NCBI RefSeq assembly: GCF_947488835.1
Contig: NZ_CANLBK010000001.1
Span: forward strand, 1,364,001-1,428,000
DNA: 64,000 nt
Direction of reading: 5' to 3'
DNA from: an uncultured Marinobacter sp.
GTDB taxonomy: Bacteria; Pseudomonadota; Gammaproteobacteria; Pseudomonadales; Oleiphilaceae
Part shown: in pieces, positions 41,179-50,877 of the stretch
Layout: the number at the start of each line of letters is the position of its first letter
How positions within the stretch are numbered: the first letter of the stretch is position 1
The notes under the pieces: generated by a model
Seen by the model: only the letters and a program-made list of their open reading frames with translations
Database searches by the model: none
What the model was told of the DNA's origin: nothing
Translations under genes and position numbers: made by a program

Positions 41179-42399
41179 ATGATTAAAGATTTGATCACGC
41201 CTGTGCGTTCCAAAGCGCAGCTCGCAGCCCTGAAGCTGATAACGAAACTCATTCCAAGCCCGATTCCCAACATGTTCCTGGGGGCGCAGTCTCGGCTCCG
41301 GCTGGCTGAGCACATGGCGCATTTTGACTTCAAACGGGTTCTGCTTGTGACCGACGATGTGTTGTTCAAGTTGGGCGTTATTAGCCCCATAGAGGAACAC
41401 CTGAACGAACTCGGAGTTAAAACTGTTGTATACCACGGTGTGACGCCAGACCCAGGTTTTCTTGTGGTCGATAAAGGGCTGGAAGTGCTCCGCCAGAATG
41501 AATGTGACGCTGTATTAGCGATTGGCGGAGGGTCGTCCATTGATGCTGCAAAAGTGATGGCGCTGGCAGCTTCAAACAAAAAAACGCCTCAGGGGTTGGT
41601 CGGAATTCTCAAGGCTCGCAAGCCATCTATTCCGCTGTTTGCGATTCCGACTACCGCAGGTACCGGCTCCGAAGTCACAATTGGCGCCGTTATATCTGAT
41701 GAAACCACACACATTAAACATCTGGTAATAGACCCAAAAGTGGTTCCTTTAGCAGCTGCGCTGGATCCCGAGATTATGGCTGGCATGCCGAAATCGGTAA
41801 CCGCAGACACGGGCATCGATGCCCTTACCCACTGCCTTGAATCCTGGATCAGTGATTTCTCCTCGCCAGAAACTGAGCTGTACTCAGGTGCCGGCGTGAA
41901 ACTCGTGTTCAAGTATCTGGAAAAGGCCTGTGAAAACGGACAGGACTACGAAGCCCGTGATGCCATGGCGCTGGCTGCAAACTACGGTGGGTTGGCTCTG
42001 AACAAAACGGGGCTGGGCTACGTGCACGCGATTGCTCACCAGCTTGGCACGCAATATGGCGTTCCTCACGGCCGGGCTAACGCCATTGTTCTGCCGCACA
42101 TACTTGAGGTGAACCGGCACAGCGCACAAGCCCGAATGGCCAAACTGGCCAGGTTGTGTGGTCTTGCCACAGATACAGAGGCAGACTCTCTGGCAACCGA
42201 CAAGTTCATCCAGCGTGTGAATACGCTGCTTGCAACCTTGCCAATATCCCGTGAAGTGAAAGGTATCAATGAGAAGCACTTCTCTGTAATGGCGCAAGCG
42301 GCCATGAAAGAAGCTCACGGAACCTACGCGGTGCCTAAATATCTGAACAAGAATGAGATTATTCAGGTACTCCGCATTATAAGTGGCCATCCTGCATAG
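41179..42399 (+). CDS. iron-containing alcohol dehydrogenase
   Basis: A 406-residue group III alcohol dehydrogenase. NAD-binding loop AIGGGSSIDAAKVMAL near residue 114, IPTTAGTGSEVT near 155, and the metal site: Asp in TADTGIDALTHCLE near 217, His in HAIAHQLG near 283 and His in GVPHGRANAIVLP near 294. It interconverts alcohols and aldehydes; in a cell rich in fatty-acid genes, fatty or short-chain alcohols are plausible. The first 40 residues (basic, KLITKLIPSPIP) are longer than in many relatives. The ribosome site is weak. Confidence 0.93.
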   Translation: MIKDLITPVRSKAQLAALKLITKLIPSPIPNMFLGAQSRLRLAEHMAHFDFKRVLLVTDDVLFKLGVISPIEEHLNELGVKTVVYHGVTPDPGFLVVDKGLEVLRQNECDAVLAIGGGSSIDAAKVMALAASNKKTPQGLVGILKARKPSIPLFAIPTTAGTGSEVTIGAVISDETTHIKHLVIDPKVVPLAAALDPEIMAGMPKSVTADTGIDALTHCLESWISDFSSPETELYSGAGVKLVFKYLEKACENGQDYEARDAMALAANYGGLALNKTGLGYVHAIAHQLGTQYGVPHGRANAIVLPHILEVNRHSAQARMAKLARLCGLATDTEADSLATDKFIQRVNTLLATLPISREVKGINEKHFSVMAQAAMKEAHGTYAVPKYLNKNEIIQVLRIISGHPA

Positions 42400-42421
42400 C
42401 CAAGGTCCCGCCGGAGCGCGC

Positions 42422-43312
42422 CTAGCCGGGGCGTTTCTGCGACACTACCAGAGCAACGCCTGTGATAGAGACAATTCCGCCGGCAATCGCCAATACGCCC
42501 AAGCGCTCATCAAACAGCCAGAAGGCCTCCAGAGCCGTTACCGGGGGGACAAGATAGAACAGGCTTGCCACCTGGGAAGCAGCGCCTCGGCGAATCAACC
42601 ACATCAAAAGCAGAATCGCGCCAATAGAAACCCCCAAAACCAGCCAGGCCATAGAAAGCTGAAGTTGCAGAGACCAGACTACTTCGCGGGTTTCGAGCAT
42701 TAGCGCGCCAGCGGCGAAAAGCAAGGCGGCGGCACCGTACTGAATGATGGTGCCAGCCACCAGGTCTGCACCTGTTCCATGGCGTTTTTGGTACACGGTA
42801 CCCAACGAAATGCCGGCCAGCGCTAGCAGAGCCCATATCAGCGTCCATAATGGAAACGCCTCCCCCGGGTTGCCTGCCCCACCAAACTTTTCAAGCAAAA
42901 CCAGAGTGACACCCACCAAGCCAAGCCCCAAACCTAGCCACTGCCGCCATGAAATGGCTTCTTTCAATACAAAAATCGCGACGCCCGCGGTAACCAGCGG
43001 CTGCAAACCAACCACCAGCGATACTATTCCCGAGGGCATTCCGTCCTGAATGGCATAATACACACCGCCAAGATAGCAGCCATGGACCAGTAGACCGGTT
43101 ACAGCAAGATGCCCAGCGGACCGCCAGCCAGGCCAGCGGGCTTTAAGGAGACTTGCAAGAACCACAAGCAAGCCAAGGGTGAGAAGCATTCGAATCAGCA
43201 GAAGGGTGAATGGCTCGGCATAGGGCAGGCCGTATTTTGCGCCAATAAAGCCCGTACTCCACAGCCATACAAATAAAGCAGGTACAAAGAACGAATAAAA
43301 GAAAGATCGCAT
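42422..43312 (-). CDS. EamA/DMT-family permease
   Basis: A 296-residue inner-membrane protein with ten helices in two EamA repeats (TM1 with WSTGFIGAKYGLPYAEPFTLLLIR, repeat 2 from about residue 157). Such permeases export amino acids or metabolites; the substrate cannot be read. It is convergent with the alcohol dehydrogenase, 22 nt between the stops. Confidence 0.88.
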   Translation of the reverse strand: MRSFFYSFFVPALFVWLWSTGFIGAKYGLPYAEPFTLLLIRMLLTLGLLVVLASLLKARWPGWRSAGHLAVTGLLVHGCYLGGVYYAIQDGMPSGIVSLVVGLQPLVTAGVAIFVLKEAISWRQWLGLGLGLVGVTLVLLEKFGGAGNPGEAFPLWTLIWALLALAGISLGTVYQKRHGTGADLVAGTIIQYGAAALLFAAGALMLETREVVWSLQLQLSMAWLVLGVSIGAILLLMWLIRRGAASQVASLFYLVPPVTALEAFWLFDERLGVLAIAGGIVSITGVALVVSQKRPG

Positions 43313-43396
43313 AAACGACTGCCGGGGTCAGGTATCTGGAACAAAGTGCAGTTTAGAGCCTGAATCGCAAACAAAACAGATACAGCCCCCCGGCCA

Positions 43397-43416
43397 AGCC
43401 ACCATTACAGGTGGCT
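43397..43416 (-). terminator. hairpin after the TIGR02647 gene
   Basis: A perfect 7-bp stem AGCCACC / GGTGGCT with a 6-nt loop lies 22 nt past the stop at 43439 on the minus strand. No T-tract follows. Confidence 0.35.
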
Positions 43417-43438
43417 CTGAGGGATCGGTCAGCGGCGA

Positions 43439-43675
43439 TTATGTCGTGAGGATAGATTGCAGTTTCTGTGTCAGCTCTACTGCCTCACTGCCCATAGGAG
43501 TCAGGTAACCTCCGTCATCCCGCGTTATCAGGCCTTTGGCAAAAAGGCGCTCCGCGGCATCTACGGTCTCGGGGGCCGCATCACTTTTGTGTACCTTGAT
43601 TCCAGCTTGGCCTGAGGATGATTCGAATTGCGACAACAGATTAAGCTCGGCAATTGTGTCTGGAGAAAATGGCAT
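43439..43675 (-). CDS. TIGR02647 family small DNA-binding-like protein
   Basis: A 78-residue protein matching the TIGR02647 family: start MPFSPDTIAELNLLSQFES, middle GIKVHKSDAAPETVDAAERLF, end GLITRDDGGYLTPMGSEAVE, a winged-helix-like arrangement. Members occur in Pseudomonas, Marinobacter and relatives and are of unknown function. Confidence 0.85.
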   Translation of the reverse strand: MPFSPDTIAELNLLSQFESSSGQAGIKVHKSDAAPETVDAAERLFAKGLITRDDGGYLTPMGSEAVELTQKLQSILTT

Positions 43676-43974
43676 GGTATTTCCTTGTCTGGTTTAGTGG
43701 TCAGATACTTTGTTTCAAAGTCATAAATTACTCCGATACCCGATTCTTAAAGAATAGCAGTAGAGCCACCATAACCATATCCCGACGGTCAGCTTATCTT
43801 ATAAAAGCTTAATGAGGCGGCAACAAACCCGATTTAAATCAATAAAAACATAACTTTAAATCCGGAATACGTGTATACAAAGCACCTTACAAGGAATCGG
43901 GCATTGCTTGATATTTGTGCATTTTCCCAAATTTGTGCCATTTTTAAATGGAAGCCAAACAAGGAGGAATGATT
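43676..43974. other. 299-bp AT-rich intergenic region
   Basis: Divergent promoter region between the TIGR02647 gene and the DUF1328 gene. Noticeably AT-rich with GATTTAAATC (a perfect 10-bp palindrome near 43832). No gene or clear operator was found. Confidence 0.5.
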
Positions 43975-44151
43975 ATGCTTTATTGGGCTGTAGTCTGTCT
44001 TATCGTAGCAATTATTGCCGGTGTCCTCGGCTTTGGAGGCATTGCGGGCACAGCGGCGGGCATCGCCAAGGTGCTGTTTTTTATCTTTCTGATTCTTCTG
44101 GTGATCACTCTGGTTGCCAATGTTGTTCGCGGGCGGGGACCAAAGATCTAG
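43975..44151 (+). CDS. DUF1328 small membrane protein
   Basis: A 58-residue protein with two membrane helices, [20 protein letters not shown] and [20 protein letters not shown], and the conserved [12 protein letters not shown] between. This is the DUF1328 (YtjA) family, small membrane proteins often induced by stress, function unknown. The ATG at 43975 has the strong site AAGGAGG 8 nt before it; an in-frame ATG at 43969 is too close to the site. Confidence 0.9.
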   Translation: MLYWAVVCLIVAIIAGVLGFGGIAGTAAGIAKVLFFIFLILLVITLVANVVRGRGPKI

Positions 44152-44180
44152 TTTCTCGCATAGCTCTGATCAATGTTTCG

Positions 44181-44207
44181 GCCCGGGCGCTCGCTGTACG
44201 CCCGGGC
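44181..44207 (+). terminator. hairpin after DUF1328
   Basis: A perfect 9-bp stem GCCCGGGCG / CGCCCGGGC with a 9-nt loop lies 30 nt past the stop at 44151. Followed by pyrimidines (TCCTCC) rather than pure T. Confidence 0.6.
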
Positions 44208-44347
44208 TCCTCCATCCCTCCTCTCAGTAACATTTCACCGACAAGCCGTAATATCATTTATGCTCGGCAACGCCGTATAATCTTCAATCTGCCTGATTTA
44301 ATATAACGAACAGCAAGATTATTGATTGCGCTTTCCGTGAGTAGCTA

Positions 44348-45046
44348 ATGACAAGCCCCCAACAACTCGCCTTGCCGGTACTTATCGCCTTGATCTGGCT
44401 CTCTGCACCCGCTGCAGCAGACAGCATCAAGCGTATTGTGCATCCGGATGGCAGAGTTGAATTTACCAACGTAAAAAGTAACAGCCCCGGGCGAGCCTCC
44501 ACCAAAAGCGAAACCGTATTCCGCTACAAAGACGATAACGGCGTCGTTGCTTACACCAGCACCCGGCCTTCGGTGGCAGATTTCGATGTTATCAGCTTCC
44601 ACTGCTACGCCTGCGACCCGGATTCTCGGGTGAATTGGCGTACTACCCCGCTATTCGCTGGTCGCTACGAAACAGAAATCAAGACAGCTGCCCAAGAGTA
44701 TGGTGTTGACCCGGCACTGGTGCGTGCGGTGATTCATGCGGAGTCTGCGTTCAATGAAAAAGCACTCTCCCCCGTCGGTGCCCAGGGGCTTATGCAGTTG
44801 ATGCCAGGCACAGCTTTGGAAGTCGGCGTGCAGAATGCCATGGTGGCAGCAGACAACATCCGTGGTGGCGTTACCTACCTCGCAAAAATGCTGGAACGCT
44901 TCAAGGGTGATACCCGGTTAGCCACTGCGGCATACAATGCCGGGCCAGGTGCCGTAAGCCGTTACGGAGGGGTTCCTCCCTATGCTGAAACCAAGGCTTA
45001 CGTTGAGCGGGTCGGCATATTGCGCGAGCGCTATGCCAGCAACTGA
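44348..45046 (+). CDS. SLT-family lytic transglycosylase
   Basis: A 232-residue periplasmic enzyme with a signal peptide (about residues 1-24, cleavage after APAAA), a DUF4124-like N-terminal strand region (IKRIVHPDGRVEFTNV), and an SLT domain from about 105: catalytic Glu in AVIHAESAFNEKALSPVGAQGLMQLMP near residue 136, then AAYNAGPGAV and YAETKAYVERV. It cleaves peptidoglycan between MurNAc and GlcNAc with anhydro-ring formation. Single-gene unit ending in a terminator. Confidence 0.92.
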   Translation: MTSPQQLALPVLIALIWLSAPAAADSIKRIVHPDGRVEFTNVKSNSPGRASTKSETVFRYKDDNGVVAYTSTRPSVADFDVISFHCYACDPDSRVNWRTTPLFAGRYETEIKTAAQEYGVDPALVRAVIHAESAFNEKALSPVGAQGLMQLMPGTALEVGVQNAMVAADNIRGGVTYLAKMLERFKGDTRLATAAYNAGPGAVSRYGGVPPYAETKAYVERVGILRERYASN

Positions 45047-45054
45047 CCAGATCA

Positions 45055-45088
45055 CCGGAAGCCCCATCCTTGGGAGCTTCCGGGTTTC
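45055..45088. terminator. bidirectional terminator lytic transglycosylase / putA
   Basis: Stem CCGGAAGC / GCTTCCGG with an inner CCCA/TGGG extension, followed by GTTTCA. It lies between the convergent stops at 45046 and 45098. Confidence 0.7.
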
Positions 45089-45097
45089 ACTTCAAGA

Positions 45098-48000
45098 TTA
45101 CTCAGAGGCTGCAATCAGGCTGGCGTTGCCACCGGCCGCGGTTGTATCCACGCAAAGATGGCGCTCAATCACAAAGCGCTGATCGAGCATATGCTCGGTG
45201 ATCAGTGGGATCAACGCGCCATCGCGCTTGGCCAGGGCCTCACGATACTTGCGTAGCAGGGCCTGATCGGCACAGCTTACAACAGCCTCAAAGCCACCAG
45301 CACTCGCCAGTGCTTCCGGGTCCAAAAGCCCTTCAATGCCCACTAGCGGTAACCCGGCTTGGGCAGCCCGCGCTACAACATCTTCAACACCTGGGGCGAT
45401 AACCACCACTTTATTACCCTGAGACAATGCCATAGAGGCTTGTGCCAAGGCAGTTTCCTTGTCTGGCCCCAAGCAAAGCACGATTCCACGGGCGTGATTG
45501 GACAGGCGGTTAAGCTCTCCTGTTGGCCCTGGCAGTTCTTCTGCCTTGGCATCCAAAGGTTCTGGGACCTTACCAAAAACAGGCTCCATAGCGTCCACTC
45601 TGGCCTTCGGCGCAGCAACGGCAAGCTTGCTCAAGCTACCGATCAGACCATCCAACTTCTTCCCATCAATGGCTTTCGCACCAGGCTCAGCCGGGCGCTC
45701 AACACTGGCGCCTTTCAGGAAGCGTCGAAGGTACTGAGGGCCACCTGCTTTTGGGCCGGTTCCGGAAAGACCTTCACCACCAAATGGTTGGGAGCCAACA
45801 ATCGCGCCAATCTGGTTACGGTTAACGTAAGTGTTGCCAACTTTAATGCGGGCGACAATATGATCAACACGGTTATCAACCCGGCTGTGGATACCGAACG
45901 TCAGGCCATAGCCTTTGGCGTTAATCGCATCGACAACCTTGTCGATCTCTTTGGCTTCAAAGGTTGCCACGTGCAGGATCGGCCCGAACACCTCTTCTTC
46001 AAGCTCTTCGATCCCGTTAACTCTGAGCACGGCCGGTGACACATACAGGCCTTTTTCAGGCACCGGGAGTTTTTTCAGCATGCGACCTTCGCGCTCAAAT
46101 TTTTCGCAGTGATCGACAATTTTCTTGCGGGCAGCCTCATCGATCACCGGCCCCACATCTGTCGATAGCGCCCAAGGATCACCAATACCCAGCTCCTCCA
46201 TGGCTCCGTAGAGCATTTCCAGCAGGTTCTCGGCTATGTCTTTCTGCACATACAACATACGCAATGCGGAGCAACGTTGGCCCGCACTCTGGAACGACGA
46301 CGCCAGAACATCACGAACCACCTGCTCCGGGAGCGCTGTTGAATCTACGATCATGGCGTTGAGCCCACCGGTCTCCGCCACCAGAGGTGCGTCTGGCGCC
46401 ATGTTTTCGGTCATAACCTTGTTGATTCGCTGAGCGGTTGCCGTGGAGCCGGTGAAACAGACGCCTGCAACTCTGGAGTCAGACGTGAGGGCAGTACCCA
46501 CGGTCGCGCCTGTGCCCGGAAGAAGCTGAATAGCATCTTTTGGAATGCCCGCTTCGTGCATCATTTCCACCACACGAAAAGCCAACAGCGATGTTTGTTC
46601 TGCTGGCTTGGCAACTACCGCGTTACCCGCCGCCAGGTTTGCAAGAACCTGACCGGCAAAGATGGCCACCGGGAAGTTCCAGGGCGAAATGCAGCAAATA
46701 ATGCCACGAGCTTCGCCGTTGTCTTTGTTGCGCAGACCTTCGTTGGCGTAGAACTGTGCGAAATCCACCGCCTCGCGAATTTCAGCAACACCATCCAGCA
46801 ATGATTTACCGGCTTCCCGGGTCGTCAGCGCAAACAGTTCGTGTACGTTTTCTTCAAGCAGATCACCTACTTTTCGCACACAAGCAGCACGATCTTCCGC
46901 AGACGTGGCCGACCAACTGGCAAAACCTTGTTCTGCCGCTGTAATGGCTGCGTTAACATCGGCTTCATTGGCATGGGTAATGTGCCCAACCAGATCGTCC
47001 GGGTTGGCCGGGTTTGTTACTTCCAGCACGTCTGTGCCGGTAACGGTGCCGGCGATCAAAGGCCCACCGGTCCATAGATGGCTGCGGAATGCTCCGCGAC
47101 CTTCATCAATTCGGGCAACGGTCACCGGATCGGTAATATCCCAGCCTTTTGAGTTACGACGCTTGGCACCAAACAGTTCCGTTGGGGGCACAATTGCCTT
47201 GCTGGAAAGATTCTTCCCAAGCTCCTGAACCGTATCGATCGGATCCTTCGCGATCTCTTCTGGGGTGATGCTGGTGTCGACAATCTGGTTGACGAAAGAA
47301 CTGTTGGCGCCGTTTTCAAGCAAACGGCGCACAAGATAAGCCAGCAGGTCGCTGTGCTTGCCTACCGGCGCGTAGATTCGGCAGGGCACTCCGCTTTCGC
47401 TGAGAACCTGGTTGTGCAGGGATTCACCCATGCCGTGGAGACGCTGGTATTCATAATTCTTCAGGCCCGCAGCGTTGGCCAGCTCACGAACCGCGGAAAC
47501 AGAGTGCGCGTTGTGGGTGGCAAACTGCGAATAGATGCGGTCGCTCATGCCAATCAGCTTTTTGGCGCATGCAATATAGGCAACGTCACTGCATGCCTTG
47601 CGGGTGAACACAGGGAAGTCGGTCAGGCCCATGACCTGGGCGCGCTTGATCTCCGCATCCCAGTAGGCGCCTTTTACCAAACGCACCATGATGCGACGAT
47701 CAAGCTTTTCAGCGAGTGCGTACAACCAGTCAAGGGTATGGGACGCGCGTTTGGCAAAGGCCTGGACCACAACACCAAAGCCTTCCCAATTAGCCAGTGT
47801 GGGGTCGGACATTATGGCTTCGATAACATCCAGAGAAAGATCCAGCCTGTCCTGTTCCTCAGCGTCAATATTGAAGCCCATGTTGGCGGCGGCCGCCTTT
47901 TTGGCCAACTCAAGGGCGCGGGGAACCAGCTCATTCATTACCCGCTCTTTTTGGCCATATTCGTAACGGGCCAGCAGCGCAGAGAGCTTAACCGAGATAC

Positions 48001-48727
48001 CGGGGTTTTTACGCACATCGCCCTTACAGTTTTTGGCAATGCTATCGATGGCTTGTGAGTAGGACTCGAAATAACGACGGGCATCGGCATCCGTACGCGC
48101 CGCCTCACCCAGCATATCGTACGAATAGGTGTACCCCTTCGCCATGTAGGATTCGGCTTCACTCTGGGCTTCTTCAATGTCGCGGCCCAAAACAAACTGG
48201 CGCCCCATTTCCTTCATGGCCTGACCGGCAACCGTACGAACGACGGGTTCACCGAGGCGCTTGACCAACTTGCGCAGCGTGTCACCTACCGTATGGCGAT
48301 CAGAGTCCTTCAACAGGTTGCTGGTCATCAACAGCGCAACGGTGGTGGAGTTGATAAATGCCGAGGTGGCTTTACCTACGTGAGCACCCCAGTTGCCAGA
48401 GGTAATCTTGTCTTCAATCAGCGCATTGATGGTGGTGTTATCCGGCACCCGCAACAGCGCCTCTGCCAGGCACATAAGCGCGACGCCCTCTTTAGTAGTA
48501 AGGCCGTACTCTGCGAGGAATTTTTCCATGATGGTGGATTTGGCACTCTCCCGAACACTACGCACCAAATCAGCCGCGCGGGCAGAAATCATTTTGCGAT
48601 CGGCTTCAGACAACTGAGCATCAGCAATCATCTCGTGGATGACTTTGTACTCATCTTCGAGATAGTAATCGCGAACCGCCTGCCGGCTGCTGGCTAGCTC
48701 GGGAGCCAATGATTGCTGCGATATCAT
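45098..48727 (-). CDS. putA: bifunctional proline dehydrogenase / P5C dehydrogenase PutA
   Basis: A 1209-residue enzyme that oxidises proline to glutamate in two steps. Proline dehydrogenase barrel at about residues 150-470 (FAD/substrate motif YQRLHGMGESLHNQVL near 430), then the aldehyde dehydrogenase domain with ISPWNFPVAIF near 683, VAETGGLNAMIVD near 786 and catalytic Cys in AGQRCSALR near 818, and a C-terminal ALDH-superfamily extension. It begins directly with the barrel helices and has no ribbon-helix-helix DNA-binding segment, so unlike E. coli PutA it is not its own repressor. A divergent Lrp-type regulator probably does that job. GAGGG precedes the ATG. Confidence 0.97.
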   Translation of the reverse strand: MISQQSLAPELASSRQAVRDYYLEDEYKVIHEMIADAQLSEADRKMISARAADLVRSVRESAKSTIMEKFLAEYGLTTKEGVALMCLAEALLRVPDNTTINALIEDKITSGNWGAHVGKATSAFINSTTVALLMTSNLLKDSDRHTVGDTLRKLVKRLGEPVVRTVAGQAMKEMGRQFVLGRDIEEAQSEAESYMAKGYTYSYDMLGEAARTDADARRYFESYSQAIDSIAKNCKGDVRKNPGISVKLSALLARYEYGQKERVMNELVPRALELAKKAAAANMGFNIDAEEQDRLDLSLDVIEAIMSDPTLANWEGFGVVVQAFAKRASHTLDWLYALAEKLDRRIMVRLVKGAYWDAEIKRAQVMGLTDFPVFTRKACSDVAYIACAKKLIGMSDRIYSQFATHNAHSVSAVRELANAAGLKNYEYQRLHGMGESLHNQVLSESGVPCRIYAPVGKHSDLLAYLVRRLLENGANSSFVNQIVDTSITPEEIAKDPIDTVQELGKNLSSKAIVPPTELFGAKRRNSKGWDITDPVTVARIDEGRGAFRSHLWTGGPLIAGTVTGTDVLEVTNPANPDDLVGHITHANEADVNAAITAAEQGFASWSATSAEDRAACVRKVGDLLEENVHELFALTTREAGKSLLDGVAEIREAVDFAQFYANEGLRNKDNGEARGIICCISPWNFPVAIFAGQVLANLAAGNAVVAKPAEQTSLLAFRVVEMMHEAGIPKDAIQLLPGTGATVGTALTSDSRVAGVCFTGSTATAQRINKVMTENMAPDAPLVAETGGLNAMIVDSTALPEQVVRDVLASSFQSAGQRCSALRMLYVQKDIAENLLEMLYGAMEELGIGDPWALSTDVGPVIDEAARKKIVDHCEKFEREGRMLKKLPVPEKGLYVSPAVLRVNGIEELEEEVFGPILHVATFEAKEIDKVVDAINAKGYGLTFGIHSRVDNRVDHIVARIKVGNTYVNRNQIGAIVGSQPFGGEGLSGTGPKAGGPQYLRRFLKGASVERPAEPGAKAIDGKKLDGLIGSLSKLAVAAPKARVDAMEPVFGKVPEPLDAKAEELPGPTGELNRLSNHARGIVLCLGPDKETALAQASMALSQGNKVVVIAPGVEDVVARAAQAGLPLVGIEGLLDPEALASAGGFEAVVSCADQALLRKYREALAKRDGALIPLITEHMLDQRFVIERHLCVDTTAAGGNASLIAASE

Positions 48728-49010
48728 AGTTGTACCCTCTCAGTTGTTTATCTTTACCGCATTCTACCGACAACAGCATAGACTGTTTGACTGTAAGCGC
48801 CGAAGTTACCCGCCAATATGGCCGTATTGAGCTTCATAAATGTATTAATTCTCTGACATGAAATACAATTTCAGCCAATTCGACCACGCGCGGTGGCTTG
48901 GAACCGCCCAAAACCCTTGCGGCATATGGCATTTATAGCCTACAGCATAGTGCCCCTGCTCAAGACTTGCCCAAAAGTCGCGGATTTACGTTTGTAGAGG
49001 ACAGAACAAC

Positions 49011-49463
49011 ATGAACGAGCTGGACCGAATAGATCACTCCATCATTCGTGAGTTGCAGAAGAATGCGCGAATTACGGTTACTGAGCTTGCGTCGAAGGTG
49101 GGTTTATCCAAAACCCCGTGTCAGGTGCGCATGCGGCGGCTTGAAGAACAGGGGTTTATTACCGGCTACACCGTGCTGGTTAACCAGACAAAGTTAGGGC
49201 AAAGCCATATCGCCTTTGCTCAGGTTACGCTGAACGACACCAGCAGCGAGGCGTTGAAGGCGTTCAATACCGCCGTGAAGAAGATATCCGCCATTGAGCA
49301 GTGCCACATGATTGCCGCCAATTTTGATTACCTGATGAAAGTGCGGACACGCAACATGGCCGAGTACCGACAGGTATTGGGTGAGCAAATTTCCGCCCTG
49401 CCCCATGTGCTGCAAACCAGCACTTTTGTGGTAATGGAGAATGTGAAGGATGCCGGGCTTTGA
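49011..49463 (+). CDS. Lrp/AsnC-family regulator, likely PutR
   Basis: A 150-residue regulator: HTH ITVTELASKVGLSKTPCQVRMRRLEEQG (residues 23-50) and a RAM domain (FAQVTLNDTS..., CHMIAANFDYLMKVRT). The SKTPCQVRMRRLE recognition helix is the same type as in PutR/BkdR-like activators. It is divergent from putA with 283 nt between, so it likely activates putA in response to proline. AGGA lies before the ATG. Confidence 0.9.
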   Translation: MNELDRIDHSIIRELQKNARITVTELASKVGLSKTPCQVRMRRLEEQGFITGYTVLVNQTKLGQSHIAFAQVTLNDTSSEALKAFNTAVKKISAIEQCHMIAANFDYLMKVRTRNMAEYRQVLGEQISALPHVLQTSTFVVMENVKDAGL

Positions 49464-49468
49464 AAGCC

Positions 49469-50275
49469 CTATTTGTTCACTCTGGCCAGGCCCAATGCAG
49501 ACACTGTTAACCCCAACTCCCCGCGATACATCGCGTTGCCGATACCCAGCACAATGTTCTCCACGGTAAAGTTGGAAGAGACGGCACTGGCCCCACCGGT
49601 TGAGCGAGACTCCAGAACAAGCACCAGCCGCAGTAGATCCAGAAGGCGGATAACCAAATCGAGAGTGCCGAAGTCTTCCGGAGCATCGTCAATCCGGGCA
49701 ATGACATAAGCTTTGGCAGATTCCACAACGAAGGCTTCGTGGCTGGTTAAATGCTCTATTCCGAGGTATTTGATGGATTCAACGCGCTGATGCCGCTCTC
49801 GTCTGATAGCCTCCATACACACTTGCCCGGAGTTTTCCGGCAAGTCACCCTGGCGCAGAAGACCGGCGAGCCGAAAGTCCACCTTACCCTCACTCCGCAT
49901 CTGTTCGTATTCGTTTTTCAGCCGCTCTTTTGCGTGGGGGAAATACCGACGAACTGCCGCTTCCCGCGCTCGCTCCAGGTCTTCAGTTGTAGCCAGGTTC
50001 ACCAGCGAACTCATCACTCGCACGCAGTGGAGCAAGTGCTCCCAAATGGCTGGTTCAATGGATTCGGGATTATCGGGAAGAACCCGTTTTATGGACACAA
50101 ACTCGAAATACAGAGCCGTCACTTTCTGCTCCGAGAAGTCAGAAGTGCGGATAATTCTGCGCAACCCGAGCTTTTCAATATCGCCCAGCAGGCTGGGCAT
50201 CAGCATCAGAACGTAATGTTTCGCGCCTTCTGAAATGGGCATAACTGATTGCAGCTCCGATTGAGGTATATCCAT
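49469..50275 (-). CDS. uncharacterised 268-aa protein
   Basis: A soluble, mostly helical protein with no signal peptide. Visible stretches: MPSLLGDIEKLGLRRIIRTS, ALYFEFVSIKRVLPDNPE, a central Arg/Glu-rich helix AVRRYFPHAKERLKNEYEQMR and the end VENIVLGIGNAMYRGELGLT. It has no motif I can name. The stop lies 5 nt from the convergent Lrp gene stop. The codon pattern and uninterrupted length support a real gene. Confidence 0.7.
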   Translation of the reverse strand: MDIPQSELQSVMPISEGAKHYVLMLMPSLLGDIEKLGLRRIIRTSDFSEQKVTALYFEFVSIKRVLPDNPESIEPAIWEHLLHCVRVMSSLVNLATTEDLERAREAAVRRYFPHAKERLKNEYEQMRSEGKVDFRLAGLLRQGDLPENSGQVCMEAIRRERHQRVESIKYLGIEHLTSHEAFVVESAKAYVIARIDDAPEDFGTLDLVIRLLDLLRLVLVLESRSTGGASAVSSNFTVENIVLGIGNAMYRGELGLTVSALGLARVNK

Positions 50276-50610
50276 ACCATAGCATCAAGATGTTTCTCTC
50301 GCTTAAGGGAAAAACATCTCGGTTTCCGGGCAGGTTACTGTTTACTATCCCACTGCAACTTACCGATTCAGGGACGATATCAATCGATGGCGTCACAACG
50401 CTTCCGGTATTCCGCCGGCATTATCAGGAACGGCATTCCCATCTTCAAGGTAGAGGCACTACTTATTGAGGCGCCTCTTGTACAGGCTCTATCTCTGGCA
50501 ACAAAAGGGGTCAACTTCACATCAAGCCCAGTAGAGCGTGTCGGGCCACTGGCTGGTCATTTCAACTTACTGCAGCATAAAGGCATGGTAATACAGCTGG
50601 CGCTGTTGCA
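50276..50610. other. 335-bp region without a supported gene
   Basis: A frame from ATG 50388 to 50644 is open (85 codons, MASQRFRYSAGIIRNG...) but has no ribosome site and unconvincing composition; it overlaps the next gene in another frame. It may be a decayed gene or simply leader. No hairpin or repeat was seen. Confidence 0.4.
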
Positions 50611-50877
50611 ATGTACCCAGGGTTGCAGAGGTACACGCTTATAGCCTCCCACACGCCAGTAGAAATCACCTACCAAATAACTGAAGCCGGATACTTTGAG
50701 CACGCCAGCTATCCAGACATTGATCAGCGCAACAGTGGTATTTCCGAGTATTGGGAAAGCTTATCCCTGGGAGAAAACTACAGCTTTGCTCTGTATGAGC
50801 CGGTGGCGGGGTTTGTAATGGTGGATATGGCGCCTGTTTACGAAAAAAGCCGGGCTTTTTATGAGGCTTCGCGGTAA
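50611..50877 (+). CDS. small hypothetical protein (start uncertain)
   Basis: An 88-residue frame whose body looks protein-like (TPVEITYQITEAGYFEHASY, WESLSLGENYSFALYEPVAGF), with amphipathic strands, no signal peptide and no known motif. There is no good ribosome site before the ATG and the frame is closed just upstream at about 50580, so the gene may be a truncated remainder of a longer one. Convergent with efpL; a terminator hairpin follows. Confidence 0.45.
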   Translation: MYPGLQRYTLIASHTPVEITYQITEAGYFEHASYPDIDQRNSGISEYWESLSLGENYSFALYEPVAGFVMVDMAPVYEKSRAFYEASR

